The notes beneath the pieces are model-generated. The model made no database searches. It saw only the letters and a program-made list of their open reading frames with translations, and was not told the DNA's origin. Source: Enhygromyxa salina (lineage in GTDB: Bacteria > Myxococcota_A > Polyangia > Nannocystales > Nannocystaceae). Taken from it: a stretch of DNA of 64,000 bases. Where the stretch lies: positions 186,001-250,000 of the forward strand of contig NZ_PVNL01000147.1 of assembly GCF_002994635.1 (NCBI RefSeq), in the 5' to 3' direction. A program made the position numbers and the translations under genes. This document shows, one piece after another, positions 17,128 to 26,791 of this stretch (positions within the stretch are counted from its first letter, which is position 1; the number at the start of each line of letters is the position of its first letter).

Positions 17128-18405
17128 TCAGCCCTGCCCCTGGTTCCGTGCCCCTGGCAACCGCACGCGACACGCGGTGACAGGGTTGGCGACACACGCG
17201 AGCACGTAGCCGCGCTCGCGCTCGGCCGGGTCCAGGCAATTCGGCTCACGCTGGATGACCTCGCCGTCCACGAGCTCCACCTTGCACGCGGCGCAGCCAC
17301 CCATGGCGCACGAGTAGGGCATGTCGACACCAGCCGCGAGCCCGGCCTCGAGCAGCGTCTGGCCGGGCTGGGCGGTGATCGCCAGCTCGCGCTGCGGTGT
17401 CACGAGCATGACCGACTGGGCCGCGCCGAGCTGGGCTGTCGCGCGCGCGTGCAGCTGCGGGGCCACGAACTGCTCGCTGCGAACACGCGAGGCCGGGACC
17501 TCGCGCGAGCGCAGCAGCTCGCGAGCGCCGGCCATCATGGGCGTCGGGCCGCACAGCAAGAACTCCGCGGCGGGGTCACCCGCGAGCGGGATCGCGTCGA
17601 GCACCCGGGCGAGCGTGGCCGCGTCACCGCGACCGAGCCACTGCCCGCGGTCTTGCGCTGGCCACTCGCCCGGCGCTTGCTCGAGCACCGAGTGCACCGT
17701 CAGCCGCGGCCCGAACTGCGCTTGAAGCTGGGCGATCGCGCTGGCAAAGATCACGTCCTTGGCGGTGCGGTTGGCGTAGATCAACGCGATCTCGCAGCTG
17801 GGCTCGACCGGCAGCAGTGTGCGCAGCAGCGCCATCATCGGCGTGATCCCGCTGCCGCCCGCGATCAACACCAGCTTGCGGGCCGACACCCGGTCGCGCT
17901 CGGGCACGCAGCCGAACTCACCCGAGGGACCCAGCACCCGCAGCCGCATGCCCGATTCGACGTGGTCGTTGAGGTGGGTCGACACCCGGCCCGCGGCGAC
18001 GCGCTTGATCGTCACGCTGAACTGCTCGCGGATCGAACAGTCCGAGCTGACCGAGTAGGCCCGCCGCAGGGTCTCGCCGTCGAGCTCGACGAGCAGCGTG
18101 AAGAACTGACCCGGCCGAAGCTGAGGCAGCGTGGCGCCGCTGGGATCACGCAACACCAAGCTCACCGCCGCGTCGGTCTCACGGATGACCTGGGCGACCT
18201 CGAGCACCCGGGTTGCGAGGCCGACCGGCTTGGTGGCCGCGTAGCGCGAGCCGTCGCGGGCCGACCAGGCTGGCGATCGCTCACCGCGAAGGTCGGCCAG
18301 CAGCGCCCGCAGATCACTGCGAAGCTGGACCACCCGCGGCTGAAACATGCGCGGGACCAGCCTGAAACGGCGGTTTCCCTCGCTCGACTTGGCAGACACG
18401 ACCAC
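17128..18405 (-). CDS. FAD / 2Fe-2S ferredoxin reductase-type oxidoreductase
   Basis: 425 residues from a GTG at 18405 (ATG at 18348 is an alternative that would remove 19 residues). The order is FAD-binding barrel (RAYSVSS, the R-x-Y-S motif), NAD(P)-binding domain (IAGGSGITPMMALL; FLLCGPTPMM) and a C-terminal plant-type 2Fe-2S ferredoxin domain with C-x4-C-x2-C (CAMGGCAAC) and a fourth Cys in VLACVANP. This is the layout of reductases that feed electrons to diiron oxygenases and desaturases (PaaE, phenol hydroxylase reductase, mycobacterial desaturase reductase). It is the first gene of the reductase-MerR-diiron operon, so it probably reduces the diiron oxygenase. A short imperfect GTAA...TTAC repeat (18436-18452) lies in the presumed promoter. 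Confidence 0.88.
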   Translation of the reverse strand: MVVSAKSSEGNRRFRLVPRMFQPRVVQLRSDLRALLADLRGERSPAWSARDGSRYAATKPVGLATRVLEVAQVIRETDAAVSLVLRDPSGATLPQLRPGQFFTLLVELDGETLRRAYSVSSDCSIREQFSVTIKRVAAGRVSTHLNDHVESGMRLRVLGPSGEFGCVPERDRVSARKLVLIAGGSGITPMMALLRTLLPVEPSCEIALIYANRTAKDVIFASAIAQLQAQFGPRLTVHSVLEQAPGEWPAQDRGQWLGRGDAATLARVLDAIPLAGDPAAEFLLCGPTPMMAGARELLRSREVPASRVRSEQFVAPQLHARATAQLGAAQSVMLVTPQRELAITAQPGQTLLEAGLAAGVDMPYSCAMGGCAACKVELVDGEVIQREPNCLDPAERERGYVLACVANPVTACRVRLPGARNQGQG

Positions 18406-18565
18406 CTGCTCAGTGTGCAGGCTCGGGGGCCAACTGTAAAGTCATACATTACACCTGGACCCGTGCGCCCCGGCCGTGCGGCCCCGCACCTGGGGAAGCC
18501 GACGAAACCCCCACACCTCCAGCCGAGTCTCAGGCCGGAGTCGCTACAGTGCGGCCCGAGGTCAC

Positions 18566-19486
18566 GTGAGCAATTCGCTAGTCATCGACAACCTATCGAA
18601 GACCTACGGCAACGGCGTCAGGGCCCTGCGTGGGGTCAACCTGACGATCCCGACCGGCATGTTCGGCCTGCTCGGTCCCAACGGGGCCGGCAAGTCCACG
18701 CTCATGCGCACCATCTCGACGCTGCAAGACCCCGACACGGGCGCGATCCGCCTGGGTGACATCGACGTGCTGCGTGACAAAGACGCGGTCCGGCGGGTGC
18801 TCGGGTATCTGCCCCAGGACTTCGGCGTGTACCCCAACGTCGACGCGCTCACGATGCTCAGCCACTTTGCGACCCTCAAGGGCATCGGCAACGCCAAGCA
18901 GCGCAAGCAGGTGGTCGAGGCGCTGCTGCAGCGCGTGAACCTGTGGGACGCCCGCAAGAACAAGCTGGGCGGCTACTCCGGCGGCATGCGTCAGCGGTTT
19001 GGCATCGCCCAGGCCCTGCTCGGCAACCCGCGCTTGATCATCGTCGACGAGCCGACCGCGGGCCTGGACCCGGAAGAGCGCAATCGGTTCTTGAACCTGC
19101 TCTCGGAGATCGGCGAGCACGTGGTCATCATCTTGTCCACGCACATCGTCGAGGACGTCGCGCAGCTGTGCACCAACATGGCGATCATCGCCAAGGGCGA
19201 GGTCCTGCACCAAGGCAAGCCGCTCGCCACGATCGACGAGATCCGCGACAAGACCTGGAAGAAGATCATCGCGCGCGACCAGCTCGAGGCCCACGAGCGC
19301 GACCACGACGTGATCTCGACCCGCCTGTTCAGCGGACGCACGCTGATCCACGTGGTCGCCGACGCAGCTCCCGGTGACGGCTTCGAGCCGGTCGAGCCGG
19401 GCCTGGAAGACGTGTACTTCACCACGCTCTCGCGCTCGCGCGCAGGCGACAAAGCCGACCCCGCTCACCCCACGAGGGTCGCATGA
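18566..19486 (+). CDS. ABC transporter ATP-binding protein
   Basis: 306 residues; the GTG at 18566 follows GAGG by 4 bases. Walker A GPNGAGKST near residue 38, signature YSGGMRQR, Walker B LIIVDEP and the switch His in STHIVED are all intact. It belongs to the group of ATPases that pair with multi-span permeases such as those of the Nat/ABC-2 type. The stop codon overlaps the start of the next gene (ATGA), which encodes the permease fused to a peptidase, so the two are translated together and form one transporter. The last 30 residues are an extra Arg/Ala-rich tail. Confidence 0.93.
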   Translation: MSNSLVIDNLSKTYGNGVRALRGVNLTIPTGMFGLLGPNGAGKSTLMRTISTLQDPDTGAIRLGDIDVLRDKDAVRRVLGYLPQDFGVYPNVDALTMLSHFATLKGIGNAKQRKQVVEALLQRVNLWDARKNKLGGYSGGMRQRFGIAQALLGNPRLIIVDEPTAGLDPEERNRFLNLLSEIGEHVVIILSTHIVEDVAQLCTNMAIIAKGEVLHQGKPLATIDEIRDKTWKKIIARDQLEAHERDHDVISTRLFSGRTLIHVVADAAPGDGFEPVEPGLEDVYFTTLSRSRAGDKADPAHPTRVA

Positions 19487-22400
19487 GCCAGCTACTGGAC
19501 GTCCTTCGGTTCGAGCTCGCGTTTCGGCGCCGCCACCCGCCGCTGTGGATCTTCACCGGGCTCTGCTTCGTGTTCGGCTTCCTGAGCGTGGGCATCAAGG
19601 GTGGCATGTCGCTGTTTGGCGGCGAGGGCACCATTGCGATCAACTCACCGGTCGCGCTGCAGCGCATGATGCTGGTGTTCTGCCTGCTGCTGGGCCTGGT
19701 GATCACCACCGCGTTCGTGGCTGCGGCCGTCAACCGCGATCACGAGCACGGCATTCAGGGCCTGTTCTTCGCCACGCCGCTGCGCAAGCTGCCCTACCTG
19801 CTCGGCCGGTTTGGGGGCTCGCTGCTCGCGGCGTGGTTCATGATCTCCGGGCTCGCGCTGGGGGCGATGCTGGCCAGCGTGATGCCGTGGCACGACCCCG
19901 AGCGGGTCGTGGCGCTCAGCCTCACGCCCTACGTGTATTCGCTGGGCGTGTTCTTGTTTCCCAACTTGTTGCTGATCGGCGCGATCTCGTTCTCGGTCGC
20001 CACGCTCACGCGCCGGGCCATGTTCAGCTACGTCGCGCTGCTGGGCTTGCTGGTCGTCTACATTGTCTCGGGCAACTACATCTCGGATCTCGACAACGAC
20101 TTCATCGCCGCAGTCAGCGATCCGTTCGGGCTGCGAACCTATGGCTACGCGGTTCGCTACTGGACGCCGGCTGAGCAGAACACCCTGGGCGCCCCGTTCA
20201 CGCCCGAGATCCTGATCAACCGCGCGATCTGGGTGGGTGTCGCGTTCGCGGTCCTGGCGGGAACGCTGCTTCGCTACCGAATGACGCTGCCCGCTGGCGG
20301 CGGCAAACCAGCCAAGCCCGACGCGGCCGAGCCCAGCGCCGAGCTGGCCAAGCTCCCGGTGGTCCAGCCCAGCTACGATCTGCGCAGCAAGCTCGCCGCG
20401 CTGCGGTTCCAGACCCGAGTCGAGGTCCGGGCCCTGGTCCGCAGCGCGCCGTTTTTGGTGATCGCGCTGTTCGGCATCGGCAACATCGTCGGCGGCGCGT
20501 TTGGCATGATCGAGCGCGGCGGCACCACCACGCTGCCAGTCACCCACGTGATGCTCGAGGTCATCGAGGGCGGCATGTCGCTGTTCATGCTGATCGTGCT
20601 GGTGTTCTACGCGGGCGAGCTCATCCACCGTGAGCGCAAGTACAAGGTCAACGAGCTCTACGACGCGCTGCCGATCCCCAACTGGGTCCCCTTGGTCGCC
20701 AAGCTGGCCGCCATGCTGGCTGGCATGCTGGTCCTGCTCGCGGTCGCGGCCGCGACCACGGTGAGCTTTCAGCTGGGCAAGGGCTACACCAACCTCGAGC
20801 TCGGGCTCTACGTCCGCGACATCCTGCTCGTGCAGCTGCAGGTCTGGGTGGTGCTCAGCGTGGCCGCCGTGGTCGCGCAGGTCATCGTCAACCACAAGTT
20901 CCTTGGCTACACGGCGATGGTCCTGATCTTCGTGTTGCAGGCCGCGCTGCCGGCCATGGACTTCGAGCACAACCTGTACAACTTTGCCGCGTTTCCGCGG
21001 GTCACCTACTCGGACATGAACGGCTACGGTCACTTCGTGGCCGGGCAGGTCGCGTTCACGATCTACTGGGGCGCCGCGGCGGTGTTGCTCATGCTGATCG
21101 CCGAGCTCGCGTGGGCGCGCGGGACCGACAACCCGCTGCGCTCGCGGATCCTCGCGGCGCGGGCCCGGCTCACGCGTGGGCGGGTGGCTGCGATCACCGC
21201 GACAGCCCTGGTCTGGCTCGGGGCCGGCGGCTTCATCTTCTACAACACGACCGTGCTCAACGAGTACCTGCCCAGCGACGAGGTCGAGGAGCTGCAGGTC
21301 CGCTATGAGCAAGAGTTCAAGCAGTACGAGTCGCTCCCGCACCCGCGGATCACGGCGGTCTCGATTGCGGCAGATCTGTACCCGAAAGAGCGCCGGGTCG
21401 AGGTCCGCGGCACGCTGCACCTGGTCAACAAGACTGAGGTCCCGATCGATCAGCTGCACGTGCTCAGCGTCGACAGCCAGATCGAGGTCGCCGCGCTCGA
21501 GATCCCCGGCGCGACCCTACACAGCCATGACGAAGCGCTTGGCTACCGGATCTACACCCTCGCCAAGCCCATGCAGCCGGGCGAGGAATTCGACGTCACC
21601 TACGATTTTCGCAAGCACCTGCGCGGGTTCGGCAACCAGAGCAACGACAGCTCGATCGTCGCCAACGGCAGCTTCTTCAACAGCACGTCCTACATGCCGC
21701 ACTTTGGGTACAGCGATCAATTCGAGATCGCCGACCCCAACACCCGCCGCGATCACGATCTGCCCGAGCGCCTGCGGATGCCCAAGATCGACGACGCGCA
21801 GGCGCGCAAGAACACCTATATCTCGTCGGACTCGGACTGGGTCACGTTCGCGGCCACGGTCTCGACCGATCCCGACCAGATCGCCGTCGCGCCTGGCTAC
21901 CTGCAAAAGGAGTGGACCGAGGGCGGCCGACGCTACTTCCGCTACGAGATGGACGCGCCGATCCTCAACTTCTGGTCGGTGCTCTCGGCCGAGTACACCG
22001 TCAAGCGAGATGAGTGGCGGCCCAGCGGTGGCGGCGACCCGGTGGCGATCGAGATCTTCTATCACGAGGCCCACGCCTACAACGTCGACAAGATGATCGA
22101 GTCGATCGAGGATTCGCTCGACTACTTCACGACAGCGTTCTCGCCGTATCAACATCGGCAAGTGCGGATCTTGGAGTTCCCGCAGTACGCCAACTTCGCT
22201 CAGTCATTCCCCAACACGATCCCGTACTCGGAGAGCCTCGGGTTCATCGCCGACGGCAGCGACCCCGAGGCGATCGACTACGTGTATTACGTGACCAGCC
22301 ACGAGGTCGCGCACCAGTGGTGGGCCCATCAGGTGATCGGCGCGAACGTGCAGGGCGCCACCTTGATGTCCGAGTCGCTGGCGCAGTACAGCGCGCTCGC

Positions 22401-23094
22401 GGTCATGCAGCAGCGCTACGGACCCGACAAGATGCCCAAGTTCTTGAAGTACGAGCTCAACCGCTATCTGCGCTCACGCAGCAGCGAGACCATCGAGGAG
22501 CTCCCGCTGCTGCTCGTCGAGAACCAACAGTACATTCACTACAACAAGGCCAGCTTGGTGTTCTACGCGCTCGCCGAGTACATTGGTGAGCAGGCGCTCA
22601 ACCAGGCGCTGAGCGATTACATCGCGGAGGTCGGGTTTCAGGCGCCGCCCTACACGATTAGCTACGATCTCTACGAGCACCTGAAGCGGGCCACGCCGGA
22701 TCGCTTTCGCTACCTGCTCGAGGACATGTTCGAGCGCATCACCCTGTACGACAACCGAGCGCTGGCCGCCACGCTGGTCGAGCGCGAAGATGGCAAGTTC
22801 GACGTGCAGCTCGAGCTGCAGGTGAGCAAGCTCTACGCCGACAGCAAGGGCGTCGAGACACCGGCCGAGACCCTCGACGACTGGATCGAGGTCGGCGTCT
22901 ACGTCGAGCGCGAGCGCGACGGCGAGACGATCGACGAGCCGCTGTACCTCGAGCTGCACCGCTTCGACCAGCGCGAGAACCAGCTGACGATCACCGTCGA
23001 CGAGCGACCGACCAAGGCCGGCGTCGATCCACGCAACCTGCTGATCGATCGGGCCCCGCGAGACAACACTCGCTCGGTCGCGAAGGCGCCCTGA
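19483..23094 (+). CDS. ABC permease fused to M1-family metallopeptidase
   Basis: 1203 residues. The first ~590 residues hold about twelve hydrophobic segments in two ABC-2-type permease blocks (starting LLDVLRFELAFRRRHP and LRFQTRVEVRALVRSAP). Residues about 600-1200 are an M1 aminopeptidase-like ectodomain with zinc motif HEVAH at 940-944 and the third ligand Glu964 in SESLAQYS. This permease-peptidase fusion is a known bacterial architecture, best represented in Bacteroidota. The start overlaps the stop of the ATPase gene, so this is the membrane half of that transporter. The peptidase part should face the periplasm; it may trim a peptide substrate or use the fold for binding. Substrate unknown. 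Confidence 0.92.
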   Translation: MSQLLDVLRFELAFRRRHPPLWIFTGLCFVFGFLSVGIKGGMSLFGGEGTIAINSPVALQRMMLVFCLLLGLVITTAFVAAAVNRDHEHGIQGLFFATPLRKLPYLLGRFGGSLLAAWFMISGLALGAMLASVMPWHDPERVVALSLTPYVYSLGVFLFPNLLLIGAISFSVATLTRRAMFSYVALLGLLVVYIVSGNYISDLDNDFIAAVSDPFGLRTYGYAVRYWTPAEQNTLGAPFTPEILINRAIWVGVAFAVLAGTLLRYRMTLPAGGGKPAKPDAAEPSAELAKLPVVQPSYDLRSKLAALRFQTRVEVRALVRSAPFLVIALFGIGNIVGGAFGMIERGGTTTLPVTHVMLEVIEGGMSLFMLIVLVFYAGELIHRERKYKVNELYDALPIPNWVPLVAKLAAMLAGMLVLLAVAAATTVSFQLGKGYTNLELGLYVRDILLVQLQVWVVLSVAAVVAQVIVNHKFLGYTAMVLIFVLQAALPAMDFEHNLYNFAAFPRVTYSDMNGYGHFVAGQVAFTIYWGAAAVLLMLIAELAWARGTDNPLRSRILAARARLTRGRVAAITATALVWLGAGGFIFYNTTVLNEYLPSDEVEELQVRYEQEFKQYESLPHPRITAVSIAADLYPKERRVEVRGTLHLVNKTEVPIDQLHVLSVDSQIEVAALEIPGATLHSHDEALGYRIYTLAKPMQPGEEFDVTYDFRKHLRGFGNQSNDSSIVANGSFFNSTSYMPHFGYSDQFEIADPNTRRDHDLPERLRMPKIDDAQARKNTYISSDSDWVTFAATVSTDPDQIAVAPGYLQKEWTEGGRRYFRYEMDAPILNFWSVLSAEYTVKRDEWRPSGGGDPVAIEIFYHEAHAYNVDKMIESIEDSLDYFTTAFSPYQHRQVRILEFPQYANFAQSFPNTIPYSESLGFIADGSDPEAIDYVYYVTSHEVAHQWWAHQVIGANVQGATLMSESLAQYSALAVMQQRYGPDKMPKFLKYELNRYLRSRSSETIEELPLLLVENQQYIHYNKASLVFYALAEYIGEQALNQALSDYIAEVGFQAPPYTISYDLYEHLKRATPDRFRYLLEDMFERITLYDNRALAATLVEREDGKFDVQLELQVSKLYADSKGVETPAETLDDWIEVGVYVERERDGETIDEPLYLELHRFDQRENQLTITVDERPTKAGVDPRNLLIDRAPRDNTRSVAKAP

Positions 23095-23177
23095 GCCCGC
23101 TGCTGGCGCGACGATATCATAGTTCGGTTTAAGTGGTTCCATCGAGTTACGATGTTTGGTAGGAACGCGGCAACCTC

Positions 23178-24017
23178 ATGACGACTCGATTGGCACCCCA
23201 CACACTCGTCGCGTTCACCTGCGTGGGCGCGCTCGTCTCTCTGACCGCGTGCGTGCAAGAGGGCGACGACGCGAACACCTTGCTCGACGGTGGGCTGACC
23301 TACTACGGCGACGGCGATGGTGATGCTGACGAGACCGACGGCGACGGCGACGGCGATCCGGCGGGTGACGGTGACGGCGATCCCGACCCAACCGGTGACG
23401 GCGACCCCGACCCGACCGGCGACGGTGATCCCGACCCGACCGGCGACGGCGACGGCGACCCAACCGGTGACGGCGACGGCGACACCAGCCCGTGCGCAGT
23501 TCCTGATCCCGGCTGGGGTGGGTCGGCGCAGGTCGGCGGCCCCGCGCCGCACTTCAGCGGGTTCAACCAGCTCGGCGAGGAGGTCAGCATCTGCGAGTAT
23601 GAGGGGCTGCCGATTGCGATCGACACCTCGGCCGTGTGGTGCGGGCCCTGCCAGTTGATGTCGCAGTGCCTCGGCGGCAACGACAACGCGTGCTTGCAGG
23701 TCTTCGGCGGTAATCAGCAGGCGGTCGATGTGTTGATTCACCCGATGGTCGCCGAGATCAACGCGAACACTTTCGCGTGGGTGACCGTGTTGACCGAGAA
23801 CGTCAACAATGGGCCGCCCGCGATGTCCGACGCGATCGCCTGGGATCAGAACTATCCGGTCGACAATGTGTGGGTGATCCCCGACGTGCAGCAGAAGTAC
23901 TACGGGCACCTGCCGATCGAGTCGTTTCCGAGCATCTGGCTGATCAACCCAGAGATGAACTGGCAGGACCTCAATCAGATGACCGTGTTCAACACGATCA
24001 TTAATTTGTACCTGTAG
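23178..24017 (+). CDS. Thioredoxin-fold lipoprotein with Gly-Asp linker
   Basis: 279 residues. Lipobox L-T-A-C (Cys25), then an acidic linker of GDGDGD and DPDPTGDG units (residues about 44-103). The C-terminal domain is thioredoxin-like: PAPHFSGFNQLGEEVSI (peroxiredoxin/TlpA-type entry), active site W-C155-G-P-C158 and a cis-Pro segment ESFPSIWLI. An extra Cys pair (QCLGGNDNAC) may form a structural disulfide. TlpA/ResA-like proteins reduce or shuffle disulfides outside the cytoplasm; a surface-anchored one could serve the many Cys-rich lipoproteins nearby, but that is inference. The gene stands alone and ends in front of the convergent macro-domain gene. Confidence 0.85.
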   Translation: MTTRLAPHTLVAFTCVGALVSLTACVQEGDDANTLLDGGLTYYGDGDGDADETDGDGDGDPAGDGDGDPDPTGDGDPDPTGDGDPDPTGDGDGDPTGDGDGDTSPCAVPDPGWGGSAQVGGPAPHFSGFNQLGEEVSICEYEGLPIAIDTSAVWCGPCQLMSQCLGGNDNACLQVFGGNQQAVDVLIHPMVAEINANTFAWVTVLTENVNNGPPAMSDAIAWDQNYPVDNVWVIPDVQQKYYGHLPIESFPSIWLINPEMNWQDLNQMTVFNTIINLYL

Positions 24018-24044
24018 GGTGTTCGAGCCGGCGGGTCAGCCACG

Positions 24045-24671
24045 TCACGCGCGGACGACCTTCGCGTCGCCGTCGTAGCAGATCCGGCGCTCGCGCGCGA
24101 CGATGCTGTCCCACGTGGGCCGGCCCGACGGACGCAAGTAGTGGCGATAGGCCACGGCCATCTGCCGCGCGGCCTCGTCGAACGAGACCTGGCCGAACCC
24201 AGTCCCCATGGCGGGGAACACCACCGTACTGAGCTCATCGTCGTGGCAGACGTTGTAGCGATGGACGGCCGTCAACGCTGCGAACGTCGCCGTGTAGATG
24301 TTGCTGGTCCCGGTGATCGCTCCAGGCGTGCGCATGGTTGGCGCGTGGCACAGCTGCGGGCGCGCTGGATCGTTCGTGGGGACCACGAACGCGGTGCCGA
24401 CCGGCTGCTCCCCCAGGTAGTGCTCCATGATGTGCTCTTGGACCTCGCGCATGAGCCCTTCGCCAAAGCGATCGATGATCGCGGCGTCGATCCCTGCCGT
24501 CATCACACCGTACGCGTTGCCTGCCGTCACGAAGCAGTCGTGAGGGGGCAACTGCTCGTAGCGCTGCTGAATCACGCGGATGTCGGGCAGCCCTGCGAAG
24601 CGTCGCTCGAACGCCTCGCAGGCCTCGGGCTTGGGGTGGATCAACCAGACTGAGAACCAGGGATGGGGCAT
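24045..24671 (-). CDS. Macro-domain (ADP-ribose-binding-like) protein
   Basis: 208 residues from the ATG at 24671. The pattern fits a macro domain: VTAGNAYGVMTAGIDAAI at about 48-65 corresponds to the N-A-x-N/G-G-G-V-D-x-A-I ADP-ribose loop, HAPTMRTPG follows, and VVFPAMGTGFGQVSFDEAARQMAVAY matches the conserved G-x-G phosphate loop and following helix. The first loop is not canonical (GNAYG in place of NAANSxxxxGGG), so it resembles the group of macro domains found near phage and conflict genes. Cytoplasmic. Possible roles are ADP-ribose, O-acetyl-ADP-ribose or ADP-ribosyl-protein hydrolysis; no ADP-ribosyltransferase gene is visible beside it. Confidence 0.75.
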   Translation of the reverse strand: MPHPWFSVWLIHPKPEACEAFERRFAGLPDIRVIQQRYEQLPPHDCFVTAGNAYGVMTAGIDAAIIDRFGEGLMREVQEHIMEHYLGEQPVGTAFVVPTNDPARPQLCHAPTMRTPGAITGTSNIYTATFAALTAVHRYNVCHDDELSTVVFPAMGTGFGQVSFDEAARQMAVAYRHYLRPSGRPTWDSIVARERRICYDGDAKVVRA

Positions 24672-24794
24672 GGACCTGGTGGTGTAGATACCACACTTTG
24701 ATGACCCGGGGGCGAGAAATTTGTTCGGCCGCAGCGCTGGGGGCCACGACGGCGTGCTGGGCTGGCTCTTCCAGCGCGGCCGACGGATTGCTGG

Positions 24795-25121
24795 CTACCC
24801 TTGATCTGTTCGGCGAGATAGCGGTGTTACGAGCATGCCCGCAGCCTGGTGCATCATGTCTCGGATAAACGTCCTTCGCACTTCGACCAACCGCGGCGGG
24901 TCATGGTAGTGCCAGCGCCGGGCCGAGTAACCCTCCGGATGCAGCACGATGTATTGGTCGAGATCCTCGGGCTGAAGATGGTAGATCACGATCGCGGACG
25001 GGTCGGTCGTGCTCGCCTCCTCGGTTGGGGGCGCGAGCAAGACGGCGATGATCCAACAGGCAGTCACAGGCATGGCCACGCCTGCAACGAAGCCTGGGCG
25101 CGGTCGTTCTGTCGCGCTCAC
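24795..25121 (-). CDS. Small hypothetical exported protein
   Basis: About 108 residues from a GTG at 25121 (ATG at 25073 is an alternative). I do not recognise a family. The N-terminus has Arg residues and then a hydrophobic stretch (VTACWIIAVLLAP) like a signal peptide or membrane anchor. The remainder is hydrophilic and coding-like (AIVIYHLQPEDLDQYIVLHPEG; RTFIRDMMHQAAGML). It is divergent from the FGE-like lipoprotein gene. The low complexity expected of shadow frames is absent in this last part, which is the reason for calling it. Confidence 0.4.
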   Translation of the reverse strand: MSATERPRPGFVAGVAMPVTACWIIAVLLAPPTEEASTTDPSAIVIYHLQPEDLDQYIVLHPEGYSARRWHYHDPPRLVEVRRTFIRDMMHQAAGMLVTPLSRRTDQG

Positions 25122-25279
25122 GTGTCCGATGGCGATCTTGGCCAGCGGACCAATCCTGGCCGCCCATGGATGTTCAGAGGCCACTCCGCGGCGGTCACCG
25201 GGCCCGCCCTGCACATCGGCACAGCGACTCCGCAACCCTGACGCCGCGAGCCCAGCGTTACATGTTAGCGTTGCCGTCG

Positions 25280-26791
25280 ATGCCGCGCAGACTCCTCGAG
25301 TTGCTCCCCCCGGCGCCTCCAGTGATCGCCACGTGCCTGGTCGCCGCCGTCGCTCTGACCAGCGGATGCTCTGGCCGCGCGTCGCGGACGGGTGGTATGC
25401 GGCCCAACGCCGAGAACCACTACCAGCGTTGCGCCACGACGCCCGACAACGACGACCCGCTGTTGGTCGAGTGGCCATCGACGCAACGCAGCGCGCTCGA
25501 GGCCGAGCTGTCGCGCAGCGAGTCACTCATTGTCGTTCGCTACACCGGCTGCGAGATGGAGGTCTTGCGCGGCTGCGAGGTCGGCGGCAGCTACAGGTGG
25601 ACCGAGGTCTCGGCCAAGCATGACGAGCTCGAGATCCGCAGCGCGCGAGAGGTGTGGGCCAAGATCCCGTTGGCGGCGGCGAAGTTGGTCGCGGCCGTCG
25701 AGCAGTACGGCGCCCTGCATCTCGACATGCAGCTGATCGGTCAGTACACCGGAGCCTCGGTCGCGCCAACGCGAGATCTCCTGCAAGGTCGCCGCTGCGA
25801 AGAGGCGACGCACGTGGTCGGGAGTCTGATGGTCGGCGCCTTTGAGCTCACGTCGAGTACGGGTGCCTCGTTCGAGGCTGGCGCCGAGGTTCAGGGCGCG
25901 GGCGCGGGGGTCGGAGCGAGCCGCCACGACGGCTACTACAGCAGCGACGGGAACCCAGAGTCGTGCCGCTCGGGCCGGTCCTATAGCAGCTATGCACCAT
26001 CTGAGGACTGTCAGTCGCTGCTGCAGATTGAGCTGCTCGAGATCCCCGCGAGCGAACCTGAAGCGCAGGGTACCTGTCCGGACGACATGGCGCTCATCGA
26101 AGTGGCAGGTGCTCAGGCGTTCTGCCTCGACCGATACGAGGTCACCGTCCGTGATTATGCCGATTGCGCCGCGACCCACACTTGCTCCGAAGCACCGGCC
26201 ACGGTCGACTGGCCGGGTATCGACGACGAGGATCACGAGCGCTTTGACGAGCTGTGTAATCAGGACCGCAGCAGCCGGCGACATCACCCCGTCAATTGCC
26301 TGACCTGGGATCAAGCCGCGAGCTACTGCCGCGCTCAAGACAAGCGCTTGCCGACCAGCGCCGAGTGGCGTTTGGCTGCCAGGGGTGGCGAACAAAATCG
26401 TACGTTTCCGTGGGGCGAAGACTCACCGAGTCCCAAGCACGTCAACGCCTGCGGGAAAGAGTGCAGGAAAGCGTTTGATCAGCTCGGTTCGCTGTTCGAG
26501 CGAAATGATGGGTTCGTCGGCACCGCTCCGGTCGGCAGCTATGCGGATGGCATTGGCCGATGGGGGCTGGCAGACATGGGCGGTAATGTGTGGGAGTGGA
26601 GCGCCGACGAAGGGTATGATCGTGAGATCCTGATCTTCGGGGGCTCGGCGTTGACGGAGAGCCGTGAAGAGCTGGAGAGCGAGCGGGCGTCGCAGGTCAA
26701 CGCGGCGACGCGGCGCTTTGATCTCGGGATGCGCTGCGCGTCGGACTCCACGCCGCTCGAGAGCTCGCGCAAGCGCGGCCGAGACCGGTGA
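25280..26791 (+). CDS. FGE-sulfatase (SUMF1)-domain lipoprotein
   Basis: 503 residues from the ATG at 25280 (ATG at 25262 is possible). Signal peptide with lipobox L-T-S-G-C (Cys30). Residues about 60-270 are an N-terminal domain with paired Cys residues (YTGCEMEVLRGC) and a Gly/Ala-rich stretch, seen in other myxobacterial lipoproteins. Residues about 275-490 are a formylglycine-generating-enzyme-like fold: CLDRYEVTVRDYADC, HPVNCLTWDQAASYCRAQ, RLPTSAEWRLAARGG, FPWGED and MGGNVWEWSAD. The catalytic Cys pair of true FGE was not found, so this is more likely a binding or structural member of the SUMF1/PvdO/EgtB fold group. Location: cell surface or periplasm. Confidence 0.82.
   Translation: MPRRLLELLPPAPPVIATCLVAAVALTSGCSGRASRTGGMRPNAENHYQRCATTPDNDDPLLVEWPSTQRSALEAELSRSESLIVVRYTGCEMEVLRGCEVGGSYRWTEVSAKHDELEIRSAREVWAKIPLAAAKLVAAVEQYGALHLDMQLIGQYTGASVAPTRDLLQGRRCEEATHVVGSLMVGAFELTSSTGASFEAGAEVQGAGAGVGASRHDGYYSSDGNPESCRSGRSYSSYAPSEDCQSLLQIELLEIPASEPEAQGTCPDDMALIEVAGAQAFCLDRYEVTVRDYADCAATHTCSEAPATVDWPGIDDEDHERFDELCNQDRSSRRHHPVNCLTWDQAASYCRAQDKRLPTSAEWRLAARGGEQNRTFPWGEDSPSPKHVNACGKECRKAFDQLGSLFERNDGFVGTAPVGSYADGIGRWGLADMGGNVWEWSADEGYDREILIFGGSALTESREELESERASQVNAATRRFDLGMRCASDSTPLESSRKRGRDR

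Noticed and set aside
19645..21459. A 604-codon minus-strand frame inside the permease-peptidase gene
   Set aside because: Repetitive His, Asp, Gln and Arg sequence without domains. The plus strand encodes the transporter with clear motifs.
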